From Sulfuritalea sp. (GTDB lineage Bacteria > Pseudomonadota > Gammaproteobacteria > Burkholderiales > Rhodocyclaceae), in the NCBI GenBank assembly GCA_030247575.1, contig JAOTRV010000003.1:175532-239531 (forward strand): a stretch of DNA of 64,000 bases. Reading direction: 5' to 3'. The translations under genes and the position numbers were made by a program. Below the pieces are notes generated by a model. The model searched no databases. It worked only from the letters and a program-made list of their open reading frames with translations, and was not told where the DNA came from. Position 1 is the stretch's first letter; every line of letters starts with the position of its first letter. Of this stretch, positions 27,926 through 36,943 are shown in pieces.

Positions 27926-28414
27926 CTACAGCCGGCGAATCTTCTCCATCAGCGCCGTCGTCGAGCGCTCGTGGATGAAGGGGATGGAATGCACCGTGCC
28001 GCCCCAGGCCAGCACTTCCCGGTAGCCGACGATTTTTTCCACGGGCCAGTCGCCGCCCTTGACCAGCACGTCGGGCCGGCAGTCGAGGATGCGCGCGAGC
28101 GGCGTGTCCTCGTCGAACCAGGTCACCAGCGAGACGCATTCGAGCGAGGCCAGCAGCGCCATGCGGTCGGCCAGCGGATTGACCGGGCGGTCGTCGCCCT
28201 TGCCCAGGCGCCTGACCGATGCATCCGAGTTGGCGGCGACGATCAGCGAGGCGCCGAGGCTGCGGGCCTGCGCGAGGTAGGTGACATGGCCGCGGTGCAG
28301 GATGTCGAAGCAGCCGTTGGTGAATACCAGCGGCCGCGGCAGCAGGGCGACGCGTTCGGCCAGATCGGCGGGCGCCGCGAGCTTGGCCTCGAATGCCGGC
28401 GATGCATACGCCAT
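27926..28414 (-). CDS. rfaE2: D-glycero-beta-D-manno-heptose 1-phosphate adenylyltransferase
   Basis: 162 residues matching the C-terminal (nucleotidyltransferase) domain of HldE as a stand-alone protein. The HIGH-like motif is in FTNGCFDILHRGHVTYLAQAR (T/HxGH), and GKGDDRPVNPLADR and VKGGDWPVEKIVG follow. It makes ADP-heptose for lipopolysaccharide core. The kinase half (rfaE1) is not in the window. It lies downstream of dolP on the same strand with an 11-nt gap, so a single operon of envelope genes is likely. Confidence 0.92.
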   Translation of the reverse strand: MAYASPAFEAKLAAPADLAERVALLPRPLVFTNGCFDILHRGHVTYLAQARSLGASLIVAANSDASVRRLGKGDDRPVNPLADRMALLASLECVSLVTWFDEDTPLARILDCRPDVLVKGGDWPVEKIVGYREVLAWGGTVHSIPFIHERSTTALMEKIRRL

Positions 28415-28425
28415 GCGCCGCCTTC

Positions 28426-29085
28426 CTACTTGGCCGGCGCCGGCTTGGCGGGCTGCGCCGGAGGCGGCGTGTTGTCGATGGCCCGGGCCTGTTCCGGGCT
28501 GATGATTTCAAAGACGCGCACCACCTTCTGCACGCCGCCCGTGGTGCGGGCGATCTCCACCGCTGCCGCGGCCTCGGCCTGGGTCACGAGGCCGAGGAGG
28601 AACACCACGCCGGCTTCGGTGATCACCTTGACGTGGTTGGGCTGGAACTTGCCGGCATCGACGAAGCGCGCCTTGACCTTCGACGTGATGTAGGAGTCAT
28701 TGCTGCGCCCGCCGTAGCTCGACGGCCCGGCGATGGCCAGTTCGTTGCTGATCGACTTGACGTTGGGCACGCCGGAGGCGAGCTTTTCGGCGTCGGCCTT
28801 GATCGCCTCGGTCGGCACTTCGCCGGTCAGCAGCATCATGCGGTTGTAGCTGATCACATTGACATGCACCTTGTCGCCGTATTTCTCGTTGATGCGGTTG
28901 AGGGCGCGAATTTCCATGGCTTCGTCGGATACGTAGGTTTCCGGATTGCGCCGGTCCGTCAGCATCAAGGCGCCGGCGCCGACGCCGACGGCGGCAGCGC
29001 CGAAACAGCCGGCAAGAATCGGGGCACAGAGCGCAAGCGCAAGAAGGTTGCGCAGTTTTGCGCCAAGGTCGGTTCGGATGTTCAT
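28426..29085 (-). CDS. dolP: BON-domain lipoprotein (DolP/YraP-like)
   Basis: 219 residues. A lipoprotein signal ends in the lipobox LAGC ([16 protein letters not shown]). Two BON domains follow (about 45-115 and 125-195), with [13 protein letters not shown] and [17 protein letters not shown] typical of the second. The C-terminus is Pro/Ala-rich. DolP is an outer-membrane lipoprotein involved in envelope integrity. ATG 29085 overlaps the stop of the SIS gene by 4 nt. The order rsmI, yraN, SIS gene, dolP matches the well-known enterobacterial block. Confidence 0.88.
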   Translation of the reverse strand: MNIRTDLGAKLRNLLALALCAPILAGCFGAAAVGVGAGALMLTDRRNPETYVSDEAMEIRALNRINEKYGDKVHVNVISYNRMMLLTGEVPTEAIKADAEKLASGVPNVKSISNELAIAGPSSYGGRSNDSYITSKVKARFVDAGKFQPNHVKVITEAGVVFLLGLVTQAEAAAAVEIARTTGGVQKVVRVFEIISPEQARAIDNTPPPAQPAKPAPAK

Positions 29086-29675
29086 TGAGTTTCTCCCAGT
29101 ATCAAGGCGTCGATGCCGTCGCACAGGCAGTGGATGGTGAGCAAGTGTACTTCCTGGATTCGCGCGGTACGTTCGGCCGGCACACACAGGTGGATGTCGT
29201 CGGGCCCGAGCAGCGCGGCGATCTTGCCGCCCTTTTTCCCGGTGAGCGCCACCACGACGACGCCGCGGGCATGGGCGGCATGGATCGCCTCGATCACGTT
29301 GGGCGAGTTGCCCGAGGTCGAGATGGCCAGCAGCACGTCGCCGCTGCGCCCCAGCGCCTGCACCTGCTTGGCGAAGACATCCTCATAGCGGTAGTCGTTG
29401 GCGATCGAGGTCAGCGTCGAGGTGTCGGTGGTCAGCGCAATCGCCGCCAGTGGCGGGCGCTCCTTCTCGAAGCGGTTCACCAGTTCGGCGGCGAAGTGCT
29501 GCGAATCGGCGGCCGAACCGCCGTTGCCGCATGCCATCACCTTGCCGCCGGCCGCGAGGCTGTGGACCATGCGCCGCGCGGCGGCCTCGATCGGCGCGGC
29601 CATGGCGGCCAGGGCCGCCAGCTTGGCGGCGGCGCTGTCATTGAACTGTTGCTGAATGCGGTCGGCGAGTGACAT
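29082..29675 (-). CDS. SIS-domain protein: DiaA or phosphoheptose isomerase GmhA
   Basis: 197 residues with a single SIS fold: [23 protein letters not shown] (sugar-phosphate loop) and [18 protein letters not shown]. The Glu and His used by GmhA (AAELVNRF and the C-terminal [15 protein letters not shown]) are present, so sedoheptulose-7-phosphate isomerase activity is plausible. Its position between yraN and dolP is that of diaA, a DnaA-binding SIS protein. Both labels are used for these beta-proteobacterial proteins. The presence of rfaE2 downstream favours a heptose role, but this is inference. Confidence 0.85.
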   Translation of the reverse strand: MSLADRIQQQFNDSAAAKLAALAAMAAPIEAAARRMVHSLAAGGKVMACGNGGSAADSQHFAAELVNRFEKERPPLAAIALTTDTSTLTSIANDYRYEDVFAKQVQALGRSGDVLLAISTSGNSPNVIEAIHAAHARGVVVVALTGKKGGKIAALLGPDDIHLCVPAERTARIQEVHLLTIHCLCDGIDALILGETQ

Positions 29676-29758
29676 AAATAGGTTCTTTGCGTCGTGGATG
29701 GATGCAACCGGCCGAGAATAGCCGGCCTCAAGAGCCGGCCGAGGCCGGAATAGGGCGC

Positions 29759-30145
29759 CTAGAGTACAACAAATACTTCGATCAGCACCCGCTGCCAGGG
29801 GTTCCGGTGCTGGCGCAGTTTGGCGATGCGCGCATCCACGGCGTCGCCGTTGTCGATGGCCGCGGCGACGGCGCGGTTTTCGGCGCGCGGCAGGTAGCCG
29901 AGCTTTTGTCCGCGCCATTCGATGCGCACGGCGTTGGCGTCATGCGGGTTGTCGGCTTCGCGCACCAGCGTCAGGCGGTCGCCTTCGCGCATGTCCTGCC
30001 ACAGCGCCTCGCCTGCATAGTAGCGAAAGCCGGCCAGCGGCGAACTTTGCACCAGGACGCGGATATCGCCGGCCAGCGCCGTCAGGCTGACGGCAAGGCC
30101 GAGGCTCAGCCCCAAAAGGAATCTAGTCAGCGGCGAACGCATCGC
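29759..30145 (-). CDS. Exported HIRAN-domain protein
   Basis: 128 residues. A Sec signal peptide ([20 protein letters not shown]-like, cleavage near TALAG) precedes a HIRAN domain: [61 protein letters not shown] is best known as a DNA 3'-end binding domain in Rad5/HLTF, so an exported stand-alone copy is notable. I chose ATG 30145 because it starts the signal peptide cleanly; ATG 30157 is also possible. The start overlaps the yraN 3' end by about 23 nt. Confidence 0.75.
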   Translation of the reverse strand, partial: AMRSPLTRFLLGLSLGLAVSLTALAGDIRVLVQSSPLAGFRYYAGEALWQDMREGDRLTLVREADNPHDANAVRIEWRGQKLGYLPRAENRAVAAAIDNGDAVDARIAKLRQHRNPWQRVLIEVFVVL

Positions 30146-30476
30146 GCAGCCATTCAAGATGTACGGGTTCGGTGCCGTCGAGCAGCACGCAGTCGAAGCG
30201 GCAGGGCGTTTCGCCGTGGCGCAGCAGCCAGTGCCGCGCGGCGAGAATCAGGCGCGCCTGCTTGGTGGCCGTGATGCTGGCGGCGGCGCCGCCGAAATCA
30301 CTGCGGCTGCGCAGGCGCACTTCGACGAATACCGTGGCCTTGCCGTCGCGGCAGACCAGATCGATCTCGCCGCCCTTCACCCGGAAGTTGCGTTCGATGA
30401 CGGAGAGCCCCTTGCGCTGCAGATAGTCGGCCGCCAATTGCTCGCCCGCCGCACCTTTGGCTTGCCTCGTGCTCAT
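30123..30476 (-). CDS. yraN: YraN family (UPF0102) endonuclease-like protein
   Basis: 117 residues. It contains KGAAGEQLAADYLQRKG and the nuclease-like core GGEIDLVCRDGKATVFVEVRLRS (Asp, Glu-x-Arg), as in UPF0102 restriction-endonuclease-like proteins. ATG 30476 starts 12 nt from the divergent rsmI start, and the pairing yraN/rsmI is widely conserved. Function is uncertain; roles in recombination or replication repair have been proposed for the family. Confidence 0.88.
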   Translation of the reverse strand: MSTRQAKGAAGEQLAADYLQRKGLSVIERNFRVKGGEIDLVCRDGKATVFVEVRLRSRSDFGGAAASITATKQARLILAARHWLLRHGETPCRFDCVLLDGTEPVHLEWLRDAFAAD

Positions 30477-30488
30477 TGGACTGCAAGA

Positions 30489-31331
30489 ATGCCGGACATG
30501 GAAAATGCATTGTATGTCGTCGCCACGCCGATCGGAAATCTCGGCGACATCACCCTGCGTGCGCTGGAGACCCTGCGCGGCGTCGATCTGGTCGCCTGCG
30601 AGGACACCCGTCACGTGCGCCACCTGCTCGATCACCACGGCATCAAGGTGCCCACCATCGCCGTGCACCAGCACAACGAAAACGAAGCCGCAGAAAAGCT
30701 GATCCGGCTGCTGGGCGAGGGTAAGCGCGTGGCGCTGGTCTCCGATGCCGGCACGCCCGGTGTCTCCGATCCTGGCGCGCGCACGGTCGCCGCGGTGCGC
30801 GCGGCCGGATTCCGCGTGATCCCGCTGCCGGGGCCGAGCGCGGCGATCGCGGCGATGTCGGCCAGCGGTCTGGTGGACCGGCGCTTTCTGTTCGTCGGCT
30901 TCCTGCCGGCGAAAGTCGTCGCCCGCAGGACGGCGATTGCGGAGCTCGCTGCGGTCGACGCGGCACTGGTGTTCTACGAAGCGCCGCACCGGGTCATGGA
31001 AACGGTGGCCGACCTGGTCGCAGGGCTGGGCTCGCCCCGCGAAATCGTCATTGCCCGCGAACTGACCAAGCTGTTCGAGCAGATCGAGCGCATGCCCCTC
31101 GCGGCAGCACCCGCCTGGCTGGCAGCCGATGCCAATCATCAGCGCGGCGAGTTCGTGCTGGTGGTTTCGGCGCCGCCGCCGCGCGAAGGCGTGGATGCCG
31201 AGACCGAGCGCGTGCTGGCCGCGCTGCTGGCCGATCTGCCGGTCAAGCAGGCGGCCAGGCTGGCGGCGGAGATCACCGGCCAGCCGAAGAACGCCCTGTA
31301 TGCGCGGGCGCTGCAACTGAAGGGCGACTGA
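30489..31331 (+). CDS. rsmI: 16S rRNA 2'-O-ribose C1402 methyltransferase
   Basis: 280 residues of the tetrapyrrole-methylase fold. Signature segments: ALYVVATPIGNLGDITLRALE, LVACEDTRHVRHLLDHHGI, GKRVALVSDAGTPGVSDPG and RFLFVGFLP. RsmI methylates C1402 of 16S rRNA. ATG 30489 or ATG 30498 could be used. Divergent from yraN with 12 nt between starts. A perfect -10 for pyrC lies just beyond its stop. Confidence 0.93.
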   Translation: MPDMENALYVVATPIGNLGDITLRALETLRGVDLVACEDTRHVRHLLDHHGIKVPTIAVHQHNENEAAEKLIRLLGEGKRVALVSDAGTPGVSDPGARTVAAVRAAGFRVIPLPGPSAAIAAMSASGLVDRRFLFVGFLPAKVVARRTAIAELAAVDAALVFYEAPHRVMETVADLVAGLGSPREIVIARELTKLFEQIERMPLAAAPAWLAADANHQRGEFVLVVSAPPPREGVDAETERVLAALLADLPVKQAARLAAEITGQPKNALYARALQLKGD

Positions 31332-31342
31332 GGGCTGCCCCG

Positions 31343-31348
31343 TATAAT
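31343..31348 (+). promoter_or_regulatory. Perfect -10 box (TATAAT) for pyrC, suggesting a leaderless transcript
   Basis: TATAAT ends 7 nt before the ATG of pyrC and no Shine-Dalgarno is present, so transcription should begin at or beside the start codon. No clear -35 box. Confidence 0.5.
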
Positions 31349-31355
31349 CCGCTCC

Positions 31356-32402
31356 ATGCAGACACTGACCCAGACACTCACCATCGCCCGCCCCGACGAC
31401 TGGCATTTGCACCTGCGCGACGGCGCGGCGCTTGCCGCCGTGCTGCCCGACACCGCGCGGCGTTTTGCGCGCGCCATCGTGATGCCGAATCTCAAGCCGC
31501 CGGTGACCACCGTGGCGCTGGCCGCGGCCTACCGCGAACGCATCCTGACCGCGCTGCCGGCGGGCATGAAATTCACGCCGCTGATGACGCTGTACCTGAC
31601 CGACAACATGCCGGCGGCCGAGATCGATGCCGTCAAGGCCAGCGACTTCGTGCACGCGATCAAGCTCTATCCGGCCGGGGCGACGACCAATTCCGACGCC
31701 GGCGTCACCGACCTGAGGAAATGCGCGGCGACCCTGGCGCGCATGGAAGAACTCGGCGTGCCGCTGCTGGTGCACGGCGAGGTTACCGATCCGGCCGTCG
31801 ATGTGTTCGACCGCGAGGCGGTATTCATCGAGACCGTGCTGATCCCGCTGCTGCGCGATTTCCCGGCGCTGAAAGCGGTGCTCGAGCATGTCACCACCCG
31901 CAACGGCATCGATTTCGTGAAGGCCGGCGGCGCGAACGTCGCGGGCACGCTGACGGCCCATCACCTGCTGCTCAATCGCAACGCGATGTTCGCCGGCGGC
32001 ATCCGGCCGCACCATTACTGCCTGCCGGTCTTGAAGCGCGAGAGCCATCGCCAGGCGCTTGTCGCCGCAGCAATCTCGGGCAGTCCGAAATTCTTCCTCG
32101 GCACCGATTCCGCGCCGCATGCGCAAAGCACCAAGGAGACGGCGTGCGGCTGCGCCGGCTGCTACACCGCGCATGCCGGCATCGAGTTGTACGCGGAAGC
32201 CTTCGAGGCGGCCGGCGCGCTGGAAAAGCTGGAAGCCTTCGCCAGTTTTCACGGCGCCGACTACTACGGGCTGCCGCGCAACGCGGACAAGATCACGTTG
32301 CGGCGCGACGCCATGGCCGTACCGCAGAGTCTCGACTACCTCCCGGGAGAACGGCTGGTGCCGCTGCGCGCCGGCGAGTCGGTCGCCTGGCGCCTGGCCT
32401 GA
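31356..32402 (+). CDS. pyrC: Dihydroorotase
   Basis: 348 residues of the class II dihydroorotase type. Metal ligands are visible in [10 protein letters not shown], the carboxylated Lys in [16 protein letters not shown], the His residues in LVHGEVTD and LEHVTTRNG, and the late Asp in [10 protein letters not shown]. It closes carbamoyl-aspartate to dihydroorotate in pyrimidine synthesis. The frame is preceded by a TATAAT box and followed 16 nt later by the DUF3025 gene. Confidence 0.95.
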   Translation: MQTLTQTLTIARPDDWHLHLRDGAALAAVLPDTARRFARAIVMPNLKPPVTTVALAAAYRERILTALPAGMKFTPLMTLYLTDNMPAAEIDAVKASDFVHAIKLYPAGATTNSDAGVTDLRKCAATLARMEELGVPLLVHGEVTDPAVDVFDREAVFIETVLIPLLRDFPALKAVLEHVTTRNGIDFVKAGGANVAGTLTAHHLLLNRNAMFAGGIRPHHYCLPVLKRESHRQALVAAAISGSPKFFLGTDSAPHAQSTKETACGCAGCYTAHAGIELYAEAFEAAGALEKLEAFASFHGADYYGLPRNADKITLRRDAMAVPQSLDYLPGERLVPLRAGESVAWRLA

Positions 32403-32418
32403 TCACCTCCGTCGGGCC

Positions 32419-33196
32419 GTGACTCCGGCCGCCGGGGAACTCCATCCGCTGTCGGCCTTCCTGCGGCCCTGGTTTTCCGCAGGCACGCCCGAAATATCGC
32501 GGCTGAATGCAGCAGCGCGCGAGCGCGGTCTGGTCACGGGCAATGGCGCCGCCTTGTGCTTCGTCGCGCCGCGCGCCGGCGCAGGGGGATACGAAGAGCA
32601 CGCCTTTCTCACCGGCGAAATAGCGACGCGGCCCGACAACCGGCACGACCTGTTCAATGCGCTGATCTGGCTCGCCTTTCCCCGCACCAAGGCGTTGCTC
32701 AACCGGCGCCATGTGGCCGCGCTGCGCGAGGCGCGGGTACGCGCAAGCCCGGTGCGCGGTCCACTGCGCGATGCGCTGACCCAGTTCGACGAATGCGGCG
32801 TGGTGGTGGCCGGGTCCCGCCCCGAACTGTGGTCGGCCTTGTGCGCGCATCGCTGGCGCGAGGTCTTTGCAGACCGGCGCGAGGAACTGCGGCGCAGCAC
32901 GCGCTTCCTGGTCTTCGGCCATGCCAGTCATGATGCCCTTGCCGCGCCCTTTGTCGGACTGTGCGGCAAGGCCCTGTTCTTCGAGGTCGATGACGCCTGG
33001 CTGCGCCTTGCCGATCAGGCTGCGCTGGCCGCCCTCGATGCGCGCCTGGCCGCGCTGTTCGACACCCGCCGCTTCACGCCGCGCGACTGGCAGCCCTTGC
33101 CCCTGCTCGGCATTCCCGGTGCAACGGCGGATAACGAACGGCCCGATTACTACGACGACAGGCGCCAGTTCCGCCCGGCGCGTACAATGCGCCCGG

Positions 33197-33219
<23 letters not shown>
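32419..33219 (+). CDS. DUF3025 family protein
   Basis: 266 residues from GTG 32419. The DUF3025 hallmark is HDLFNALIWLAFPRTKALLNRRH. A hydrophobic FLVFGHASHDALAAPFVGL segment follows, and the C-terminal part has WQPLPLLGIPG. Function unknown. It is probably co-transcribed with pyrC. The last ~23 nt of the gene overlap the predicted 5' end of rnpB, whose promoter must therefore lie inside this gene. Confidence 0.8.
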
Positions 33220-33601
<382 letters not shown>

Positions 33602-33604
<3 letters not shown>

Positions 33605-33628
33605 ACCAATCGCTTTGCGATTGGTGGG
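33602..33628 (+). terminator. Perfect 12-bp hairpin at the rnpB 3' end
   Basis: CCCACCAATCGC and GCGATTGGTGGG pair with a TTT loop. There is no T-run after it, so it may be a weak terminator or a processing/stability structure for rnpB. Confidence 0.5.
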
Positions 33629-33813
33629 GCTTGATGCACCTTCCCCCCATCCCCCTTCCCGTGGAAGGGGGCTACTGAGCTACGCCGCCTGCGGCGGCCA
33701 TGGCATGGAAGAGCCCCGCTTCCCCTGCATGCCGACTGAATGGTGGATCAGGTAGCGGCGGCACTGCACAAAAGTCGGGAAAGTCGACGCTGGCGATACG
33801 GCGTCGTTGACGT
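33629..33813. other. Intergenic hairpins between rnpB and the universal stress gene
   Basis: Contains CCCCCTTCCCGTGGAAGGGGG and GCCGCCTGCGGCGGC hairpins, similar in style to the family C spacers, and the family A repeat at 33781. No gene is seen. Confidence 0.5.
33781..33803 (-). repeat. Family A dispersed repeat, copy 4
   Basis: Matches the gph copy (57681-57703) at 22 of 23 positions; lies 10 nt beyond the stop of the universal stress gene. Confidence 0.7.
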
Positions 33814-34242
33814 TCAGCGGATCAGCAGCACCGGTACGCGGGCATGATGGACGACTTTCATCGCCACCGATCCGAGCAGGGTGCCGGTGAGTCCGCTGTT
33901 GCCATGGGTGCCGATCGCGATCTGGGTGCAGCCATGGCTGTCGGCAAAGTCGGTGATGGCCGCGGCGGCTTCGCCCACCAGCACATGCAGTTCGGGCGCG
34001 AGGCCGGCTGCTGCAAGCCGGTCGCGCGCCGCGGCGAGCGCCTTCATGCCGGCTTCGAGGTGAAACTCGCGCATTGTTTCGGCGTTGATGAAGCGTCCGA
34101 TGTCGCTCGGCAGTTTCGTTTGCACATTGATCAGGTGGAGTTGCGGTGGCTCGCGCAATTCCGCCGCGTGCCCGATGATCCAGTCGATCGAACGCAGCGC
34201 GGTCTCGGAGCCGTCGATCGGCACCAGCCATCTTTGGGTCAT
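33814..34242 (-). CDS. Universal stress protein (UspA family)
   Basis: 142 residues. N-terminal WLVPIDGSETALRSIDWII and C-terminal IAIGTHGNSGLTGTLLGSVAMKVVHHARVPVLLIR give the ATP-binding GxxG-x9-GS(T) pattern of nucleotide-binding Usp proteins. ATG 34242 is chosen because it starts the fold; the long upstream frame runs through terC. It overlaps the terC stop by 4 nt. The specific stress is unknown. Confidence 0.9.
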   Translation of the reverse strand: MTQRWLVPIDGSETALRSIDWIIGHAAELREPPQLHLINVQTKLPSDIGRFINAETMREFHLEAGMKALAAARDRLAAAGLAPELHVLVGEAAAAITDFADSHGCTQIAIGTHGNSGLTGTLLGSVAMKVVHHARVPVLLIR

Positions 34243-34964
34243 GATGAACCTTTCGTCGAATCGTTGCCTGTCAGTTCGACAGCGGCGCGAGGTATCGCGC
34301 GCGCCGCCAGCCACTTGCCGATGACCACCACCAGCGCCGCGCCGGCCAGCGCCGCCAGGGTCCTGGCGTAGGGGATGCCGGTCAGCAGGTCGGCCGGCAG
34401 GGCCGGGTCGGTGACCAGCATGCCACCGCCGATCCAGCCTAGCAGGGCGCCGCCCGCGGTGATCACGATCGGATAGCGGTCCATCAGCTTCAGCACCAGC
34501 TGGCTGCCCCAGACCACGATCGGGATCGAGACCAGAATGCCGAAGGTCACCAGCACCATGCTGCCGTTGGCGGCGCCGGCCACGGCGATGACGTTGTCCA
34601 GGCTCATCACGGCGTCGGCGACAATGATGGTCTTGATCGCGCCAGCGAGCGTGGTCGAAGCCGCCACGTCGTCGTGGCCCTCGTCTTCGGGCAGCAGCAG
34701 CTTGACGCCGATCCAGAAAAGCAGGAGTGCGCCGACGATCTTGAGCCAGGGCACGGCGAGCAGTTGCAGGGCGAAGAAGATCATCACGATGCGCAGGCCG
34801 ATGGCGCCCATGACGCCCCAGAAAATTCCCTTGTTGCGCTGCTCGTCGGGCAGCTTGCGGCAGGCCAGGGCGATGACCACGGCATTGTCGCCGCCGAGCA
34901 GGATGTCGATCAGGATGATTTGCAGTACCGCGATCCAGAATGCGGCGGTCGAGATGTCGAGCAT
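34239..34964 (-). CDS. TerC family membrane protein
   Basis: 241 residues with about seven transmembrane helices. TerC signatures are DILLGGDNAVVIALACRKLP near the N-terminus and ADAVMSLDNVIAVAGAANG in the middle, each with conserved Asp-Asn. Members of the family (YjbE/Alx-like) export Mn2+ or act with secreted metalloproteins. A yybP-ykoY manganese riboswitch is often found before such genes; I do not see one in the 196 nt upstream. Coupled to the universal stress gene. Confidence 0.88.
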   Translation of the reverse strand: MLDISTAAFWIAVLQIILIDILLGGDNAVVIALACRKLPDEQRNKGIFWGVMGAIGLRIVMIFFALQLLAVPWLKIVGALLLFWIGVKLLLPEDEGHDDVAASTTLAGAIKTIIVADAVMSLDNVIAVAGAANGSMVLVTFGILVSIPIVVWGSQLVLKLMDRYPIVITAGGALLGWIGGGMLVTDPALPADLLTGIPYARTLAALAGAALVVVIGKWLAARAIPRAAVELTGNDSTKGSS

Positions 34965-35160
34965 GAGAATTGTGAGCTGCAGGGCAGGGAGGCCGTATCT
35001 TAGCGTCTGGCCGGGGACAGGTGTTGGCGCCGTTCGATCGCTGCCGTCATCGATTGCGCGTCTTGTCGTTGCCGTCGATTCACGGCACGATGCGCGGATG
35101 AACAGGTTTCTTCCCCGCCTTTGCCGGGCGCTGCCCGACGGCGGGCAGCAAGGCTGACCC

Positions 35161-36003
35161 GTGACGCTGGACGTCATGGCCGTCGTGCTGTTTGCCGCCG
35201 CGCTGCATGCGGGGTGGAACGCACTCGTGCGCGCGTCCGCCAACAAGTTTCACGATACCGTCCTGATCGTTGTCGGTGCCGGAATCTGGACCGCGCTGCT
35301 GATGCCCCTGCTTCCCGTTCCGGCCGTCGCGAGCTGGCCCTACCTGGCGGCGTCGGTACTGATACATGTGGCCTATTTCGTCCTCGTCGCAGTTTCGTAC
35401 CGGGGCGGGGAACTCAGCTTCGTGTATCCGCTGATGAGAGGCTCGGCGCCGGCGATGACCGCAGTTTTCGGGGCGCTGCTGATCGGCGAATCGCCTTCGC
35501 TCGGCGGCTGGGCTGGCGTGCTTCTGATTTCCTGCGGCGTGCTGGTGCTGGCCGGCGACTCGTGGCGTGCCGGGACATTTCGTGCCGCGCCCGCCATGTT
35601 CGCCCTGATCAATGCCGGCGTCATTGTTGTCTATACGCTCGTGGACGGCCAGGGAGCCCGGCTGTCCGGGCATGCCTTCAGTTACACCGGATGGATGTTC
35701 CTGCTGACGGCTCCGCTGCTGCTGGCCATCGCGGCGGCAAATCAGGGGCGGGCGGTTCTGCAGCGCATCCGGCTGGGTTGGCGCCTGGGCCTGCTCGGGG
35801 GCGCCTGCACCCTGGCGTCCTACGGGCTGGCGCTGTGGGCCATGACGCGCGCGCCGATCGCGCTTGTCGCGGCGCTGCGGGAGACGTCGGTGGTTTTTGC
35901 GGCGATCATTGCGACAAGCTTGCTCAAGGAGCCGATTACGCGCTTCAGATACGTATCGATCGTTGCGGTCTGCGCCGGCGCGGCCGCGATAAAGACTTTC
36001 TAG
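35161..36003 (+). CDS. DMT superfamily transporter (EamA type)
   Basis: 280 residues from GTG 35161, with ten hydrophobic helices and the internal duplication of EamA proteins. Features include AALHAGWNALVRASANKF at the start, VYPLMRGSAPAMTAVFGALLIGE in the first half and ALRETSVVFAAIIATSLLKEP in the second. Members export or import small metabolites; substrate unknown. It ends 4 nt into the convergent regulator gene (stops overlap at 36000-36003). Confidence 0.82.
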   Translation: MTLDVMAVVLFAAALHAGWNALVRASANKFHDTVLIVVGAGIWTALLMPLLPVPAVASWPYLAASVLIHVAYFVLVAVSYRGGELSFVYPLMRGSAPAMTAVFGALLIGESPSLGGWAGVLLISCGVLVLAGDSWRAGTFRAAPAMFALINAGVIVVYTLVDGQGARLSGHAFSYTGWMFLLTAPLLLAIAAANQGRAVLQRIRLGWRLGLLGGACTLASYGLALWAMTRAPIALVAALRETSVVFAAIIATSLLKEPITRFRYVSIVAVCAGAAAIKTF

Positions 36004-36785
36004 GCGGTCGTTGCGTCCCGGTCGAGATCGAGCGCCAGTTTGATGCCGAAGCGGCCGGCGGCGCCGCGCAGATGGTCGAGCGCGCAACGGCGCGCGGCTT
36101 CCGCATTGCCGAGCGAGATGGCTTCGAACAGGGCGCGGTGCTCGCGCTGGGCTTCCCGAGGGTGGGCGAGTTCGCGGCGCGTGCCGTGCCACGACAGCTT
36201 GCGCGAATCGGAAAAGTGCCGGCCGAGGAATTCGACCAGCCGGCTGACGTAGGTATTGTGCGTGGCCACGGCCATCGCGATGTGAAAATTGTCGTCAGCT
36301 TCGGTGCCGTCGGCGCCGTTGGCCATCGCCTCGTCCATCTCCTTGAGATGTCGGGCCATCGCCTTGAGGTCCTTTTTGTTGCGGCGCTGGGCCGCGAGCT
36401 CGGCCACCGCACCCTCGACCATGGCGCGCAGCTCGAAGATGTCGCGCAACTCGTCCAGTTCCGAGCCGACGCCCTTCCAGAAGCGCAGATTGATGGTTTT
36501 CGGCGCCTCGACGACAAAAGCGCCGGACCCCTGGCGGGTTTCGATCAGGCCGTCGGCCTTGAGGCGGGCGACGGCTTCACGCACGACCGCGCGGCTGACG
36601 CCGAAGGCCTCGCCGAGCGCTTTTTCAGTTGGCAGTCGATCACCGGACTTGAGTTCGCCGCGTGCGATACGGCGCTGCAGGTCGCCTGAAACTTCTTCCG
36701 AAAGCCGCAATGGCCGGGCGATGCGGCTCAGCTCTGGACTGGACGGAATGTCTGGCCCGTCGGCATGGGCTGGGGGTGTGGACAT
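36000..36785 (-). CDS. FadR-subfamily GntR transcriptional regulator
   Basis: 261 residues. The winged HTH (about 35-95) has LPTEKALGEAFGVSRAVVRE and LIETRQGSGAFVVE. The C-terminal all-helical FCD domain carries metal-binding type residues in DDNFHIAMAVATHN and EHRALFEAI. FCD regulators usually sense a carboxylate or hydroxyacid from the pathway they control. The gene is divergent from the TRAP transporter operon, and the intergenic region has a perfect TTGTCAGACAA palindrome fitting the FadR-subfamily consensus TNGTNNNACNA. Confidence 0.9.
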   Translation of the reverse strand: MSTPPAHADGPDIPSSPELSRIARPLRLSEEVSGDLQRRIARGELKSGDRLPTEKALGEAFGVSRAVVREAVARLKADGLIETRQGSGAFVVEAPKTINLRFWKGVGSELDELRDIFELRAMVEGAVAELAAQRRNKKDLKAMARHLKEMDEAMANGADGTEADDNFHIAMAVATHNTYVSRLVEFLGRHFSDSRKLSWHGTRRELAHPREAQREHRALFEAISLGNAEAARRCALDHLRGAAGRFGIKLALDLDRDATTA

Positions 36786-36811
36786 TTATGCCTCAAATAA
36801 TTGTTGTCCTA

Positions 36812-36822
36812 TTGTCAGACAA
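36812..36822. promoter_or_regulatory. Candidate GntR/FadR operator
   Basis: TTGTCAGACAA is a perfect 11-bp palindrome matching TNGTNNNACNA. It lies 26 bp from the regulator start and 121 bp from the dctP start, so it could control both directions. Confidence 0.6.
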
Positions 36823-36943
36823 ATTCTCTTTCTGGTAAAGTGGATCCGTCAGTCGCAGTACCCACGATTCAAATCCAAGACCGCAGGCCGGCACGGCAAT
36901 CGCTGATGCGACCGCAACTCATCATCGTTCCCAGGAGGAGACC

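Noticed and set aside
34965-35160. A yybP-ykoY manganese riboswitch upstream of terC.
   Set aside because: The region lacks the conserved loop sequences and helices I would expect; only ordinary GC-rich sequence is seen.
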